Source: Ancylobacter novellus (GTDB lineage: Bacteria; Pseudomonadota; Alphaproteobacteria; Rhizobiales; Xanthobacteraceae). From it: a stretch of DNA of 20,959 bases. Of the stretch, positions 8,201 to 14,648 are shown piece by piece. Position numbers and translations under genes: made by a program. Within the stretch, counting starts at the first letter, position 1, and every line of letters begins with the position of its first letter. The DNA is taken from assembly GCA_003241485.1 (NCBI GenBank), contig QFQD01000063.1, positions 1 to 20,959 on the forward strand, in the 5' to 3' direction. The notes under the pieces are model-generated. The model did not search any database. It saw nothing but the letters and a program-made list of their open reading frames with translations, and was not told the DNA's origin.

Positions 8201-8838
8201 GGCCGGATCTCCAGAATGGGAATGCGCGGGATCGCCCCCGCCTCGAAGGCGGTGAGGTTCACTTCGAGAAAATCCGTGTCGAAGCGCACCGGCACGTCGA
8301 ACAGGAAGCCGGCCGTCACCGCCTGCCCCGGCCCCGGCAAATGGCCGGCGAGGAAGCTCACCACCCCGCTCGTGCCGTCGACGGTGAAATGCACCCCTTG
8401 CGTGCGCTCGGCCCCGTTCACCGCCACCCGCACCGAACCGGCGACCGGCTTGGCGATCGGCCGCACATAGGGCGCATGCGCGCCGCCATAGGTTTTCGTG
8501 AGCGCATACGTCACGCGCCCCCCGTCGCCCGCTCCCAGCACCTGGTCGAAGGGCGACACGGGCGCGCCCGGCGCGGCGGAGGCATGGTCCAGCCGGTCGC
8601 GCCAGCGAAAGCCGAAGAGCCGCCCGCGCCGCTCCTCGAAGAAGGCAACGACGCTGGAGAGCTGCGCCAGCGATGTCACGCCATAGCCGGCATCCCAGCG
8701 CCGGCGCGAATGCGCGAGCCTCGTATTGCGCTCCTCGCGGCCGGTCAGCGTGGTGACGATCTCCGTCGCCCGCTCCGGCCCGCCCGCCGCGCCGAGCGCG
8801 ATGTCGAGCGGAAACAGCGTCTCGTGAAAGGCGGGCAT
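8197..8838 (-). CDS. DUF2460 distal tail protein, GTA gp12-like
   Basis: 213 residues, ATG 8838-8836 directly after the TAG of the tape-measure gene, with a strong AAGGAG about seven bases upstream. Diagnostic DUF2460 blocks are visible: REERNTRLAHSRRRWDAGYG (34-53), FFEERRGRLFGFRWRDRLDH (66-85) and a C-terminal DVPVRFDTDFLEV segment. The family forms the distal tail ring that attaches the tube to the hub. RcGTA g12 (rcc01695) is the equivalent. It ends in an ATGA overlap with the DUF2163 gene, consistent with coupled, near-equimolar synthesis of baseplate proteins. Confidence 0.95.
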   Translation of the reverse strand: MPAFHETLFPLDIALGAAGGPERATEIVTTLTGREERNTRLAHSRRRWDAGYGVTSLAQLSSVVAFFEERRGRLFGFRWRDRLDHASAAPGAPVSPFDQVLGAGDGGRVTYALTKTYGGAHAPYVRPIAKPVAGSVRVAVNGAERTQGVHFTVDGTSGVVSFLAGHLPGPGQAVTAGFLFDVPVRFDTDFLEVNLTAFEAGAIPRIPILEIRP

Positions 8839-9438
8839 CTAGAGGCTCCTTTCCCCGCGCGCGACGGCACGGGCGACAAGGCCGGAGAGGTACGCCTCCG
8901 AGCGGCGGAAGGAGGAGGCGTCCGGCGTCGACACGTTCACCGTCACGCTCACCGCCCGCCCGCCCCCGCCCGCGGCGACGCCGAGCCGGCCGTCCGGCCC
9001 GCGCCTGAGCGGCAGGATGGCTTCCGCGCCGCGCTCGCCCATCAGCCCGGTCTGGCCATTGGCGAGCGGGAAATAGGTCGGCGCCGCCACCACCCCGCCC
9101 TGCGCGAAGGGGATGACGCGCCCGCCCTGCAACGCGCCGCCGGAAGCAAAAGGCAGCGCCCCGCTCACGGCCCCCTGCAGCAGCCCGGCAATGCCCTGCT
9201 CCAGCGGGCGGAAGGCGGCGTTGATGGCGAGCGTCGAGAGCCGGGACACCAGCGAGCGGAACACATCGTCCGCCGCGCGCCCCTTCACCGCCGCGCCGGT
9301 GAGCGCATCGCCCACCACGCGCCCGAAGCCGCGCGCCAGCCGCTCGGCTTCCGCGATCTCGCGGCGAAAGGCGCTGGTGTCGGCGGCGATCTCCACCGTC
9401 ACCGCCTCGCCGGCAGAAGCGTCATAGGTGTCGGTCAT
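8839..9438 (-). CDS. short tail tape-measure protein, GTA gp11-like
   Basis: 199 residues, ATG 9438-9436 with GGGAGGA six bases upstream. The N-terminal half is helical (TSAFRREIAEAERLARGFGRV, 21-41, written here as a range of short blocks). The middle is Gly/Ala-rich and hydrophobic, and the conserved PTYFPLANGQTGLMGERGA segment (120-138) followed by EAILPL marks phage tape-measure C termini. At 199 residues it is far shorter than siphophage tape measures (often over 700). The size is typical of GTAs and predicts a very short tail. It begins 12 bases after the stop of the TAC gene and abuts the DUF2460 gene without a gap. Confidence 0.9.
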   Translation of the reverse strand: MTDTYDASAGEAVTVEIAADTSAFRREIAEAERLARGFGRVVGDALTGAAVKGRAADDVFRSLVSRLSTLAINAAFRPLEQGIAGLLQGAVSGALPFASGGALQGGRVIPFAQGGVVAAPTYFPLANGQTGLMGERGAEAILPLRRGPDGRLGVAAGGGGRAVSVTVNVSTPDASSFRRSEAYLSGLVARAVARGERSL

Positions 9439-9450
9439 GTCGATCCTCCC

Positions 9451-9636
9451 TCAGTCCGGAAACCGCGCCATCAGCGCGGCGAGCCCCGCGCGGCCGAGCG
9501 GCGTGCGCGCCGGGCCCGCCACCGCCTCGATGGCGGCGGCCAGCTCGCGCGGGGTCAGCGCCCAGAAGGCGGCGGAGCACAGCCCCAGCCGCCCGAGCCC
9601 GAAACCCATCGCCGCGCGCCAGGGAAAGGCATTCAC
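9451..9636 (-). CDS. phage tail assembly chaperone, GTA gp10.1-like
   Basis: 61 residues from a GTG at 9636-9634 that overlaps the stop of the preceding gene (GTGA). The family opening FPWRAAMGFGLGRLGL (residues 4-19) and FWALTPRELAAAIEA (24-38) are the characteristic blocks of the small TAC proteins found between gp10 and the tape measure in GTAs (RcGTA rcc01693). The GTG start is kept because the conserved FPW motif lies just after it; the internal ATG at residue 10 would remove it. It has no good Shine-Dalgarno of its own, so it probably relies on coupling. The role is to coat the tape-measure protein during tail assembly. Confidence 0.87.
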   Translation of the reverse strand: MNAFPWRAAMGFGLGRLGLCSAAFWALTPRELAAAIEAVAGPARTPLGRAGLAALMARFPD

Positions 9637-9989
9637 CGGGCGCGCGTCGTCTCCGGCAAAGGGCGCTCGCCGGCGCCCTCCCCGGCGCCGAAGGTGGCGG
9701 CGATGAGGTCGCCGACGAGGCGCGCGAAGCCCGCCGCCCCGCCCGGCGTGGTCATGCGGGCGACCTCGTCCTCGCTCACGCTCTCCCCCGCCCCGCGCAG
9801 CCCGGCGGCGAGGATGGCGATGGCGTCGCGCGCCGACAGCCGGCCGGCGCCGAAGCGCTCGGTCAGCGCCACCAGGTCGCCGGCGCCGAACGCCGCTTCC
9901 AGCTCCGCCAGAGCGCCGAGCGTCAGCACCAGCGTGCGCGGGCGCCCGTCCAGCTCGGCGGCAATCTCACCGCGATGTCGGTTGGCCAT
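9633..9989 (-). CDS. tail assembly chaperone-like protein, GTA gp10-like
   Basis: 118 residues, ATG 9989-9987 with GGAG six bases upstream. The pattern ANRHRGEIAAELDGRPRTLV (2-21), then LTLGALAELEAAFGAGDLVAL and RLSARDAIAILAAGLRG, is that of the GTA family proteins annotated as Phage_TAC_11 (RcGTA rcc01692). These small adaptor-like proteins assist tail tube polymerisation on the tape measure. The pair gp10/gp10.1 overlaps by four bases, reminiscent of the paired chaperones that many siphophages make by frameshifting; here they are separate but overlapping genes. The last ~20 residues are polar and low complexity. Confidence 0.88.
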   Translation of the reverse strand: MANRHRGEIAAELDGRPRTLVLTLGALAELEAAFGAGDLVALTERFGAGRLSARDAIAILAAGLRGAGESVSEDEVARMTTPGGAAGFARLVGDLIAATFGAGEGAGERPLPETTRAR

Positions 9990-10028
9990 GGGTGCTCCGT
10001 GTGTTGGTCAAAGGCCAAGGGAGTTTTT

Positions 10029-10139
10029 GCGCTGGGTCCCGGATCGGCGTTCCGCCTGCGGCGTCACTTGTCCGGGACACGGGTCTTCTGTTTCCCGGAC
10101 CAGCTGCGCGCAGCGCGGCGCCGATGCGGGACCCGGCGC
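10029..10139. repeat. REPIN-like paired inverted repeat, copy B (types II + III)
   Basis: 111 bases in the gap between the major tail protein gene and gp10. The left half (10029-10080) differs by one base from the inverted right half of the copy at 6762-6875. The right half belongs to another type and has two substitutions in the outer arm (GCGGGACCCGGCGC). Central arms are TTGTCCGGGACAC and GTTTCCCGGACCAG, with mismatches at their ends. No intrinsic-terminator T-run is present. Confidence 0.92.
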
Positions 10140-10162
10140 CCGGCTCTTCGGCAACGTCCCCC

Positions 10163-10570
10163 TCACAGCGCCGTGAAGCTGAGTTCGCCCGCGCTCTCCA
10201 GCGCGATGTCGAACGTCACCTCGCGGTCGTGCTCGGCGGCGATCTCCAGGCTGGTGATCTGGAAGGGTCCCTCGATGGTGCCGAAATCCGGCACCACGAT
10301 CTGCGCGCTGCGGATCGTGCCGTCGAAGAAGCTCTGGCGGATCAGCGCGTCCGAGGCCGCGTCCTTGAAGATGCCGGAGCCCGCCACCGAAGCGCGCTTC
10401 ACCCCGGCCCCGGCCAGCAGCTCGCGCCAGCGCCCGGCGCTCTCGGCATGGGTCACGTCGACCGGCTCCGTGTTGAACGCGATCTGCCGCGAGCGCAGGC
10501 CCGCCACCGTGGCGAAGGCCGCGCCGTCATGGATCTTCAGCAAGAGGTCCTTGCCCTTCTGTGCCGCCAT
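10163..10570 (-). CDS. major tail tube protein, GTA gp9-like
   Basis: 135 residues, ATG 10570-10568 with AAGGA about nine bases upstream. The sequence AAQKGKDLLLKIHDG at the N terminus, TVAGLRSRQIAFNTEPVDVT (21-40) and SGIFKDAASDALIRQSFFDG (64-83) are characteristic of the TP901-1/GTA major tail protein family. The length equals that of RcGTA g9 (rcc01691). The protein stacks into the tail tube. It should be among the most abundant products of the cluster, and it has the largest 5' gap of any tail gene here (220 bases), so extra expression signals in that gap are plausible. Confidence 0.93.
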   Translation of the reverse strand: MAAQKGKDLLLKIHDGAAFATVAGLRSRQIAFNTEPVDVTHAESAGRWRELLAGAGVKRASVAGSGIFKDAASDALIRQSFFDGTIRSAQIVVPDFGTIEGPFQITSLEIAAEHDREVTFDIALESAGELSFTAL

Positions 10571-10790
10571 CGGCCGGGTTCCTTGTGCGTGAGAAAGAGG
10601 ACAGGTATTCAGAGACGGTTAACCATGTCGGGTTATGCTGAGGTCTCTGAAGCGTGGGATGGGCGTGCACAAAGCTCGCGCCCTGCGTGAGCGAACCGCC
10701 GCAAGCGCGTTCATCTTCTGAATCAACTTCAGCGCGATTGCCGAATCCCTGGAATCGCTTGGCGCGACTTCCTCGCGCCGTCGGAAAACC
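10571..10790 (-). other. 220-base gap upstream of the major tail gene; possible regulatory region
   Basis: No gene is seen. The gap is less GC-biased than its neighbours and contains short inverted repeats such as CTGAAGTTGATTCAG (minus strand, about 10719-10733). A CtrA-like box, TTCA-N7-TTAA on the plus strand, lies at 10608-10622, one base from the TTAA-N7-TTAA consensus. I do not see a clear -35/-10 pair or a terminator hairpin with a T-run. It also lacks the REPIN-like element present in most of the other large gaps. A secondary promoter for the abundant tail tube protein is a reasonable but unproven use. Confidence 0.35.
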
Positions 10791-11195
10791 TCAACCTGTT
10801 TCCGTCACGGCGCGAAACCGCACCAGCGCGCGGTAGGTCCGCCCGCCCGCCTCGCGGCGAATCTCGGCGCCGGCAAAGCGCAGATTGACCAGGCGGTGCC
10901 CGGCCAGCGCGAGCGGCGCATCGTCCAGCGCCAGCTCGACGAGATGGGCGAGCGCGTGCGCCTGCCCATGCCCGCCCTGCCGCGACCACACGCTCAGCGT
11001 CAGCCGGTGCTCGTGCCCCGCCTCGGTGGCGGTGGACCAGTCGAAGAGCTGCGCCTCGCCCAGCGTGACATAGGGAAACTCGGGCGAGGACGGCGGCACG
11101 TCGAAAATGCGCGGCCCGCCCAGCGCCGCGAGCAGCGCCTCATCGCTCGTCAGCGCGGCGAACACCGCCGTGCGAAGCGCATTCGCCGCGCTCAT
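10791..11195 (-). CDS. tail terminator, DUF3168 family, GTA gp8-like
   Basis: 134 residues, ATG 11195-11193 with a strong AGGAGG five bases upstream; this start overlaps the stop of a 26-codon micro-gene as ATGA. The pattern ALRTAVFAALTSDEALLAAL (6-25), PEFPYVTLGEAQLFDWSTAT (38-57) and HRLTLSVWSRQGGHGQAHAL (63-82) is typical of DUF3168. Members cap the tail tube and join it to the neck. It corresponds to RcGTA g8 (rcc01690). The gene is followed by the 220-base gap before the major tail protein. Confidence 0.93.
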   Translation of the reverse strand: MSAANALRTAVFAALTSDEALLAALGGPRIFDVPPSSPEFPYVTLGEAQLFDWSTATEAGHEHRLTLSVWSRQGGHGQAHALAHLVELALDDAPLALAGHRLVNLRFAGAEIRREAGGRTYRALVRFRAVTETG

Positions 11196-11272
11196 CGCCG
11201 CCTCCTGTCGATCTTCTGGAGCAGCCGGCGCCGCAGCGCCTCGACACCCTTCAGTCGCGCGAAAAACCTCAC
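11192..11272 (-). CDS. 26-residue basic micro-gene between head-tail adaptor and tail terminator
   Basis: Start GTG 11272-11270 overlaps the TGA of the gp7-like gene as GTGA, and its TGA overlaps the ATG of gp8 as ATGA. An excellent GGGAGGAG lies five bases before the GTG. The product (VRFFARLKGVEALRRRLLQK followed by IDRRRR) is strongly basic and helical. Its LKGVEALRRRL core resembles the first helix of HK97 gp10-type neck proteins, whose gene sits at this position in many siphophages. It is therefore either a remnant kept for translational coupling or a real micropeptide. Nothing in the sequence decides between these, and a pure spacer role is also possible. Confidence 0.5.
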   Translation of the reverse strand: MRFFARLKGVEALRRRLLQKIDRRRR

Positions 11273-11589
11273 GGCGTCTCCTCCCGGCAGTCGCACACCA
11301 GCCAGCGCCCGCGCCCTTCCGGGTCGCTCACCGCCTCCACCAGCAGGCGCCGCGCCCCGAGCCGCAGCCGGTCGCCGGGCTGCACGGTGGCGGGCGCGCG
11401 CACGGTGACGGTGTGCGTGAGCACCGCGACCGGCCGGTCCGCGATCTCGCCCGGCGTCGCCCGCGTCTCGATGGCGCCCCACAGCGCGTCGACCGCGAGG
11501 AAGGCGCGGCTCACCCCGCCCTGCCCGTCCGGCGTCTCCACCGGGGTCTCGTGCACCAGCCGGTGCCGCAGCGTGCCGAGCGCGCTCAT
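11269..11589 (-). CDS. phage head-tail adaptor (head closure), GTA gp7-like
   Basis: 106 residues, ATG 11589-11587 overlapping the stop of gp6 as ATGA. The open frame extends much further upstream, but that part covers gp6 in the wrong frame. Family features include ALGTLRHRLVHETPVETPDG (3-22), GGVSRAFLAVDALWGAIETR (24-43), a beta-rich middle HTVTVRAPATVQPGDRLRLG (59-78) and a closing LLVEAVSDPEGRGRWLVCDC. These match the SPP1 gp16/HK97-type head-closure proteins and RcGTA g7 (rcc01689). It would sit between the gp6 connector ring and the gp8 tail terminator. Its 3' end carries the Shine-Dalgarno of the micro-gene that follows. Confidence 0.92.
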   Translation of the reverse strand: MSALGTLRHRLVHETPVETPDGQGGVSRAFLAVDALWGAIETRATPGEIADRPVAVLTHTVTVRAPATVQPGDRLRLGARRLLVEAVSDPEGRGRWLVCDCREETP

Positions 11590-12152
11590 AGCCGCGCCAC
11601 CCGGAACGGCGCCACCAGCGCGTCGAGCCGGGCGGGAAAGGCCGCGCCCGCCCCCGCCACGTCGCGGTGCTCGTAGAAATGCGCCAGCACCACCCGCACC
11701 GCCTCGATCAGCGGCGAGGGCACATGGTCGGGCTCCTCGCCATGCCCGGCGATGACGTCGAGGGCGATGCCGGCGAGGAGCCGCCCCGGCACCGGCACGA
11801 CGCCGCGCTCGACCCGGATCAGGCCGGGCAGCCGCGCCGTATCGGCGGTGAGCGCGGCCAGCGGCACCGGGATCTCCCCGCCGGCGGCATCCAGCACATA
11901 GGCGCTGGTGATCTCGCGCAGCGGGTTCACCGGCAGGGCGATCAGCCCGGAGGCCGGCCAGGCGTCGCGCACGATCCGCCAGCTCTGGTCGATCAGCACG
12001 CGCCGCGTCAGCGCCTCTACCGTCGCCCGCGCGGCGGTCACCATCGAGCCGATCAGCGCGTCCTCGGCCTCGTGGTCGACGCGCAGATACATCTTGGCCT
12101 CCGCGAGCGTCAGCGGCTCGCGCGCGGGGCCAGCGAGAAGATGAGCGGGCAT
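11586..12152 (-). CDS. head-tail connector protein, GTA gp6-like
   Basis: 188 residues, ATG 12152-12150 with GAGG upstream. The typical opening LTLAEAKMYLRVDHEAEDAL (14-33) is followed by the helical LIGSMVTAARATVEALTRR and then SWRIVRDAWPASGLIALPVN (57-76). A C-terminal AVRVVLAHFYEHRDV helix completes the HK97 gp6/RcGTA g6 (rcc01688) pattern. The protein forms the ring beneath the portal. In most GTA clusters it directly follows the capsid gene; here a 1.2 kb segment with two REPIN-like repeats and an opposite-strand protease gene separates the two. Its transcript must therefore either read through that segment antisense to the protease gene or start anew. Confidence 0.93.
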   Translation of the reverse strand: MPAHLLAGPAREPLTLAEAKMYLRVDHEAEDALIGSMVTAARATVEALTRRVLIDQSWRIVRDAWPASGLIALPVNPLREITSAYVLDAAGGEIPVPLAALTADTARLPGLIRVERGVVPVPGRLLAGIALDVIAGHGEEPDHVPSPLIEAVRVVLAHFYEHRDVAGAGAAFPARLDALVAPFRVARL

Positions 12153-12209
12153 GATGTGCCTCTGTGGTTATGGGTGATGATGGTGTCGCCGCGCGGCGCG
12201 CGGAGTCTT

Positions 12210-12322
12210 GCGCTGGGTCCCGGCTCTGCGCCGTGCTGCGCACGGCTGGTCCGGGACACAGAGGAACTTCGTGTCCCGGACCAGCGGAGGCGAAGCCGGA
12301 GCGCCGATCCGGGACCCAGCGC
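12210..12322. repeat. REPIN-like paired inverted repeat, copy C (types III + I)
   Basis: 113 bases between gp6 and the serine protease gene. The right half (12271-12322), inverted, is identical over 52 bases to the left half of the copy at 6762-6875. The left half is a divergent type III with CTCTGCG replacing ATCGGCG. The symmetry continues outside the core (GGAGTCTT on the left, AAAAACTCC on the right). Together with the copy at 13180-13291 it brackets the plus-strand protease gene. Confidence 0.93.
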
Positions 12323-12358
12323 AAAAACTCCGCGCGCAGCGCGTCCCAGTCCCCCGGA

Positions 12359-12387
12359 TTGACGCGCGCGCGGCGTGCCGCCACAAC
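12359..12387 (+). promoter_or_regulatory. possible promoter of the serine protease gene
   Basis: TTGACG at 12359-12364 is followed after 17 bases by CACAAC at 12382-12387, 29 bases before the ATG at 12416. The -35 matches the housekeeping consensus at five of six positions and the -10 is weak. A Shine-Dalgarno GGAAG is at 12406-12410. In this GC-rich DNA an isolated TTGACG has some weight, but the call rests on position and spacing only. Confidence 0.35.
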
Positions 12388-12415
12388 GGCGACGCCCTCA
12401 CTTGCGGAAGAACCG

Positions 12416-13135
12416 ATGCGCCGCCTCCTCCTCGCCGCCCTTGCCGCCCTCGCCTTCCTCGCCCCGGCCCATGCCATTGTCGGCGGGCAGCCGGCGGATG
12501 CGGCGCTGAAGGCGGAGACGGCGATGATCGTGTCGACGCGCGGCGCCTCCTGCACCGGCGTGGTGCTGGCGCCGGGCGCGCTGCTCACCGCCGCCCATTG
12601 CGTGCAGCCGGCGGCGGATTACGCGGTGGTGGTGTTCGAGGCGGCCGGCCCCCGGCTGATCCCCGTCACCCGCATCGCGGTGCATCCGCGCTTCGATCCG
12701 AACTCGTTCGAGACCCGCCGCCCGACGCCGGATCTCGCCATCGTCCGCCTGGCCGAGCCGCTGCCGGGCAGCTTCCACCCGGCTGGGCTCTCGGCCGAGC
12801 CGGCGCTGCCCGCCCGCCGCACCGCCTTCACCGTGGTCGGCTTCGGCGTGACGAAGGATGGCGACGGCAAGTCCGCCGGCACGCTGCGCGCCGTCGAGCT
12901 GCCGAGCATCGGCACCACAGGGGGCATCATGGTCCGCCTGTCGGACGGCGCGGCCAAGGGCGGTTGCACCGGCGACAGCGGCGGCCCGGTCTATCTCGAC
13001 GGCGTGGTGGCCGGCATCATCGGCTGGTCCACCGCCAGCGGCGGCGCGCGCGGCTGCGGCGGCGTCACCGGCGCGACGCTGGTCGGCCCCCAGCGCGCCT
13101 GGATCGACGCGACGGTGCGGGGGATGGGGAAGTAG
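12416..13135 (+). CDS. secreted trypsin-fold serine protease (S1 family), inserted in opposite orientation in the GTA cluster
   Basis: 239 residues from ATG 12416, preceded by GGAAG. An upstream frame extension crosses the repeat and is not used. Residues 1-20 form a signal peptide ending AHA, followed directly by IVGG, the chymotrypsin-type mature N terminus. Catalytic residues are His61 (TAAHC), Asp106 (PDLAIVRL) and Ser188 (CTGDSGGP), with cysteine pairs 46/62 and probably 184/213. The residue six before the catalytic serine, which sets S1 specificity, is Gly182 instead of Asp, so trypsin-like Lys/Arg preference is not expected. The mature protein would be exported by Sec. It is the only plus-strand gene inside the cluster and is flanked by REPIN-like copies at 12210-12322 and 13180-13291. 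A role with the GTA or merely in host physiology cannot be decided from sequence. Confidence 0.93.
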   Translation: MRRLLLAALAALAFLAPAHAIVGGQPADAALKAETAMIVSTRGASCTGVVLAPGALLTAAHCVQPAADYAVVVFEAAGPRLIPVTRIAVHPRFDPNSFETRRPTPDLAIVRLAEPLPGSFHPAGLSAEPALPARRTAFTVVGFGVTKDGDGKSAGTLRAVELPSIGTTGGIMVRLSDGAAKGGCTGDSGGPVYLDGVVAGIIGWSTASGGARGCGGVTGATLVGPQRAWIDATVRGMGK

Positions 13136-13179
13136 GGTCGCTGCGGCGAAGAGAGCATTGTCGCCTGCGGCGAGTTCTT

Positions 13180-13291
13180 GCGCTGGGTCCCGGATCGGCG
13201 CTGCGCTGCGCGCATCTTGTCCGGGACACGAGGTTTTTTGTTTCCCGGACAAGTGACGCCGAAGGCGGAACGCTGATCCGGGACCCAGCGC
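13180..13291. repeat. REPIN-like paired inverted repeat, copy D (types III + II)
   Basis: 112 bases between the protease gene and the capsid gene. The left half is type III (CGCTGCGCGCATCTT interior) and the right half type II (GACGCCGAAGGCGGAA interior). The outer arms are almost perfect complements. The inner arms are TTGTCCGGGACAC and GTTTCCCGGACAAG. On the capsid side the core is followed by AAAACCC. There is no T-run in either direction that would make it a classical terminator. Confidence 0.93.
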
Positions 13292-13362
13292 AAAACCCTT
13301 CGGCCGAATCTCCCCGCGATCCCGGGTCGGCCGCTGACCGCCCGGGACGCCGTCTCTCCCAG

Positions 13363-14604
13363 CTACGCCGCGAACTTCAGCAGCTTGATCGCGTCGAAGT
13401 CCTGCACGCCGCCGCCCACCCGCTTGGTGGTGTAGAACAGCACATAGGGCTTGGCGGAATAGGGGTCGCGCAGCACCCGCACCCCGGCGCGGTCCACCAC
13501 GAGATAGCCGCGGCGGAAATCGCCGAACGCGACCGACAGGCTGCCCGCCGCGATGTTGGGCACCTCCTCGGCCTCATGCACCGGGAAGCCCATGAGCTGC
13601 GGCGGCGCGCCCGGCGCGGTGGGCGGGGCCCACAGATACTGGCCGTTCTCGTCCTTCAGCTTGCGCACCGCGCCCTGCGTGCGCCGGCTCATCACGAAGC
13701 TGCCATTCTGCCGGTAGCCCGCCTTCACGGCATAGACGAGGTCGACCAGCGGATCGGCCGGGTTGGCGGCGGGGAAGTCGCCGGCCGCGCCGGTGGCGAT
13801 GAAGCCGAGCTTGCCCCATTCCCAGGCGCCTTCCGCCACCGTGTCATAGGCGAGGAAGCCCTTCGGCTTGCCCACGCCGTCGCCACTCACGAAGGCCGCG
13901 CCCTCCTGCGCCGCAAAGGCGGCCTCCACCTCGATGGCGAGCCATTCGTCGAGATTCACCGCCGCGTCGTCGAGCAGGGTCTGCGTCGCCGCCGGCATGG
14001 CGTAGAGTTCCATCGCCGGGAAGGACAATTCGTCCAGCACCGGGCTCGCGGTCTGCGCCCGCGCCGCCGTCTCCGCCACCCAGCCCACGGCGGGACCGGA
14101 GGTCATGAACGGCTTCTTGTAGGTGCCGGCGGAAATCACCCGCACATCGGCCAGGGCGCGGATCGGCGAGAGCGCTTTGAGCCGCTTACCGATCTCGCGC
14201 TCGGTCTCGTGCGGCACGACATAGCCGCCATCGCTGCCGACGCCGGCGGAGAGTGCCTTGGCCTCCAGCCGCTTCAGCCCCGCCGCCTCGCCGGTGCGGA
14301 CATAGGCGTCGAACGCGCTCTTGTGCTCGCGGGCGGCGATGTCGGTGACGAAATCGCCCCCGCCCAGCGCCGGCCGGCGGGCTTTGAGCACCAGCTCGTC
14401 GATCAGCGCCTTCTGGCTGTCGAGCACGGCGGTGAGGCGCTCGACCTTGTCGGCGGTCACGCCATCGACGCCGCGCCGCTCCAGTTCGCCGAGCCGCTGG
14501 TCATTGGCGTCCTTGAACGCCTCGAAGGCGCCCATGAACTCCTCGAAGGCGGCGGAGACTTCCGGGCCCGACTTCACTTCCGGTGCGCGATTGCTGAGAT
14601 CCAT
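13363..14604 (-). CDS. HK97-family major capsid protein, GTA gp5-like
   Basis: 413 residues from ATG 14604-14602 with AAGGA eight bases upstream; the frame is open for 69 more codons upstream but lacks family sequence there. Residues about 15-75 are a charged coiled-coil delta domain, expected to act as internal scaffold and be removed by the protease encoded next door. The mature part starts near residues 95-118. It shows GVGSDGGYVVPHETEREIGK (121-140), the VGWVAETAARAQTASPVLDE E-loop region, a DGVGKPKGFLAY motif and a C-terminal RVGGGVQDFDAIKLLKFAA. All are typical of the HK97 fold in Rhizobiales/Rhodobacterales GTAs (RcGTA g5, rcc01687). A REPIN-like copy and the opposite-strand protease gene follow it, instead of gp6. 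Confidence 0.96.
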   Translation of the reverse strand: MDLSNRAPEVKSGPEVSAAFEEFMGAFEAFKDANDQRLGELERRGVDGVTADKVERLTAVLDSQKALIDELVLKARRPALGGGDFVTDIAAREHKSAFDAYVRTGEAAGLKRLEAKALSAGVGSDGGYVVPHETEREIGKRLKALSPIRALADVRVISAGTYKKPFMTSGPAVGWVAETAARAQTASPVLDELSFPAMELYAMPAATQTLLDDAAVNLDEWLAIEVEAAFAAQEGAAFVSGDGVGKPKGFLAYDTVAEGAWEWGKLGFIATGAAGDFPAANPADPLVDLVYAVKAGYRQNGSFVMSRRTQGAVRKLKDENGQYLWAPPTAPGAPPQLMGFPVHEAEEVPNIAAGSLSVAFGDFRRGYLVVDRAGVRVLRDPYSAKPYVLFYTTKRVGGGVQDFDAIKLLKFAA

Positions 14605-14648
14605 GTTCTGTCCTTGCTGAAACTGAAGAGGAAGACGTCCTTCCGGCT

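Noticed and set aside
8341..10176. Plus-strand frame of 611 codons
   Set aside because: Opposite five coupled tail genes with clear family matches; a shadow frame.
12210..13291. Protease gene plus flanking repeats as a composite transposon
   Set aside because: The flanking repeats are found at other gaps without cargo, encode no transposase, and no target-site duplication is visible; shared flanks may be coincidence.
14605..14648. Short imperfect palindrome GGAAGGACGTCTTCC between protease and capsid genes
   Set aside because: Small, no loop or T-run, and within a 44-base spacer that contains the capsid ribosome-binding site; no evidence of function.
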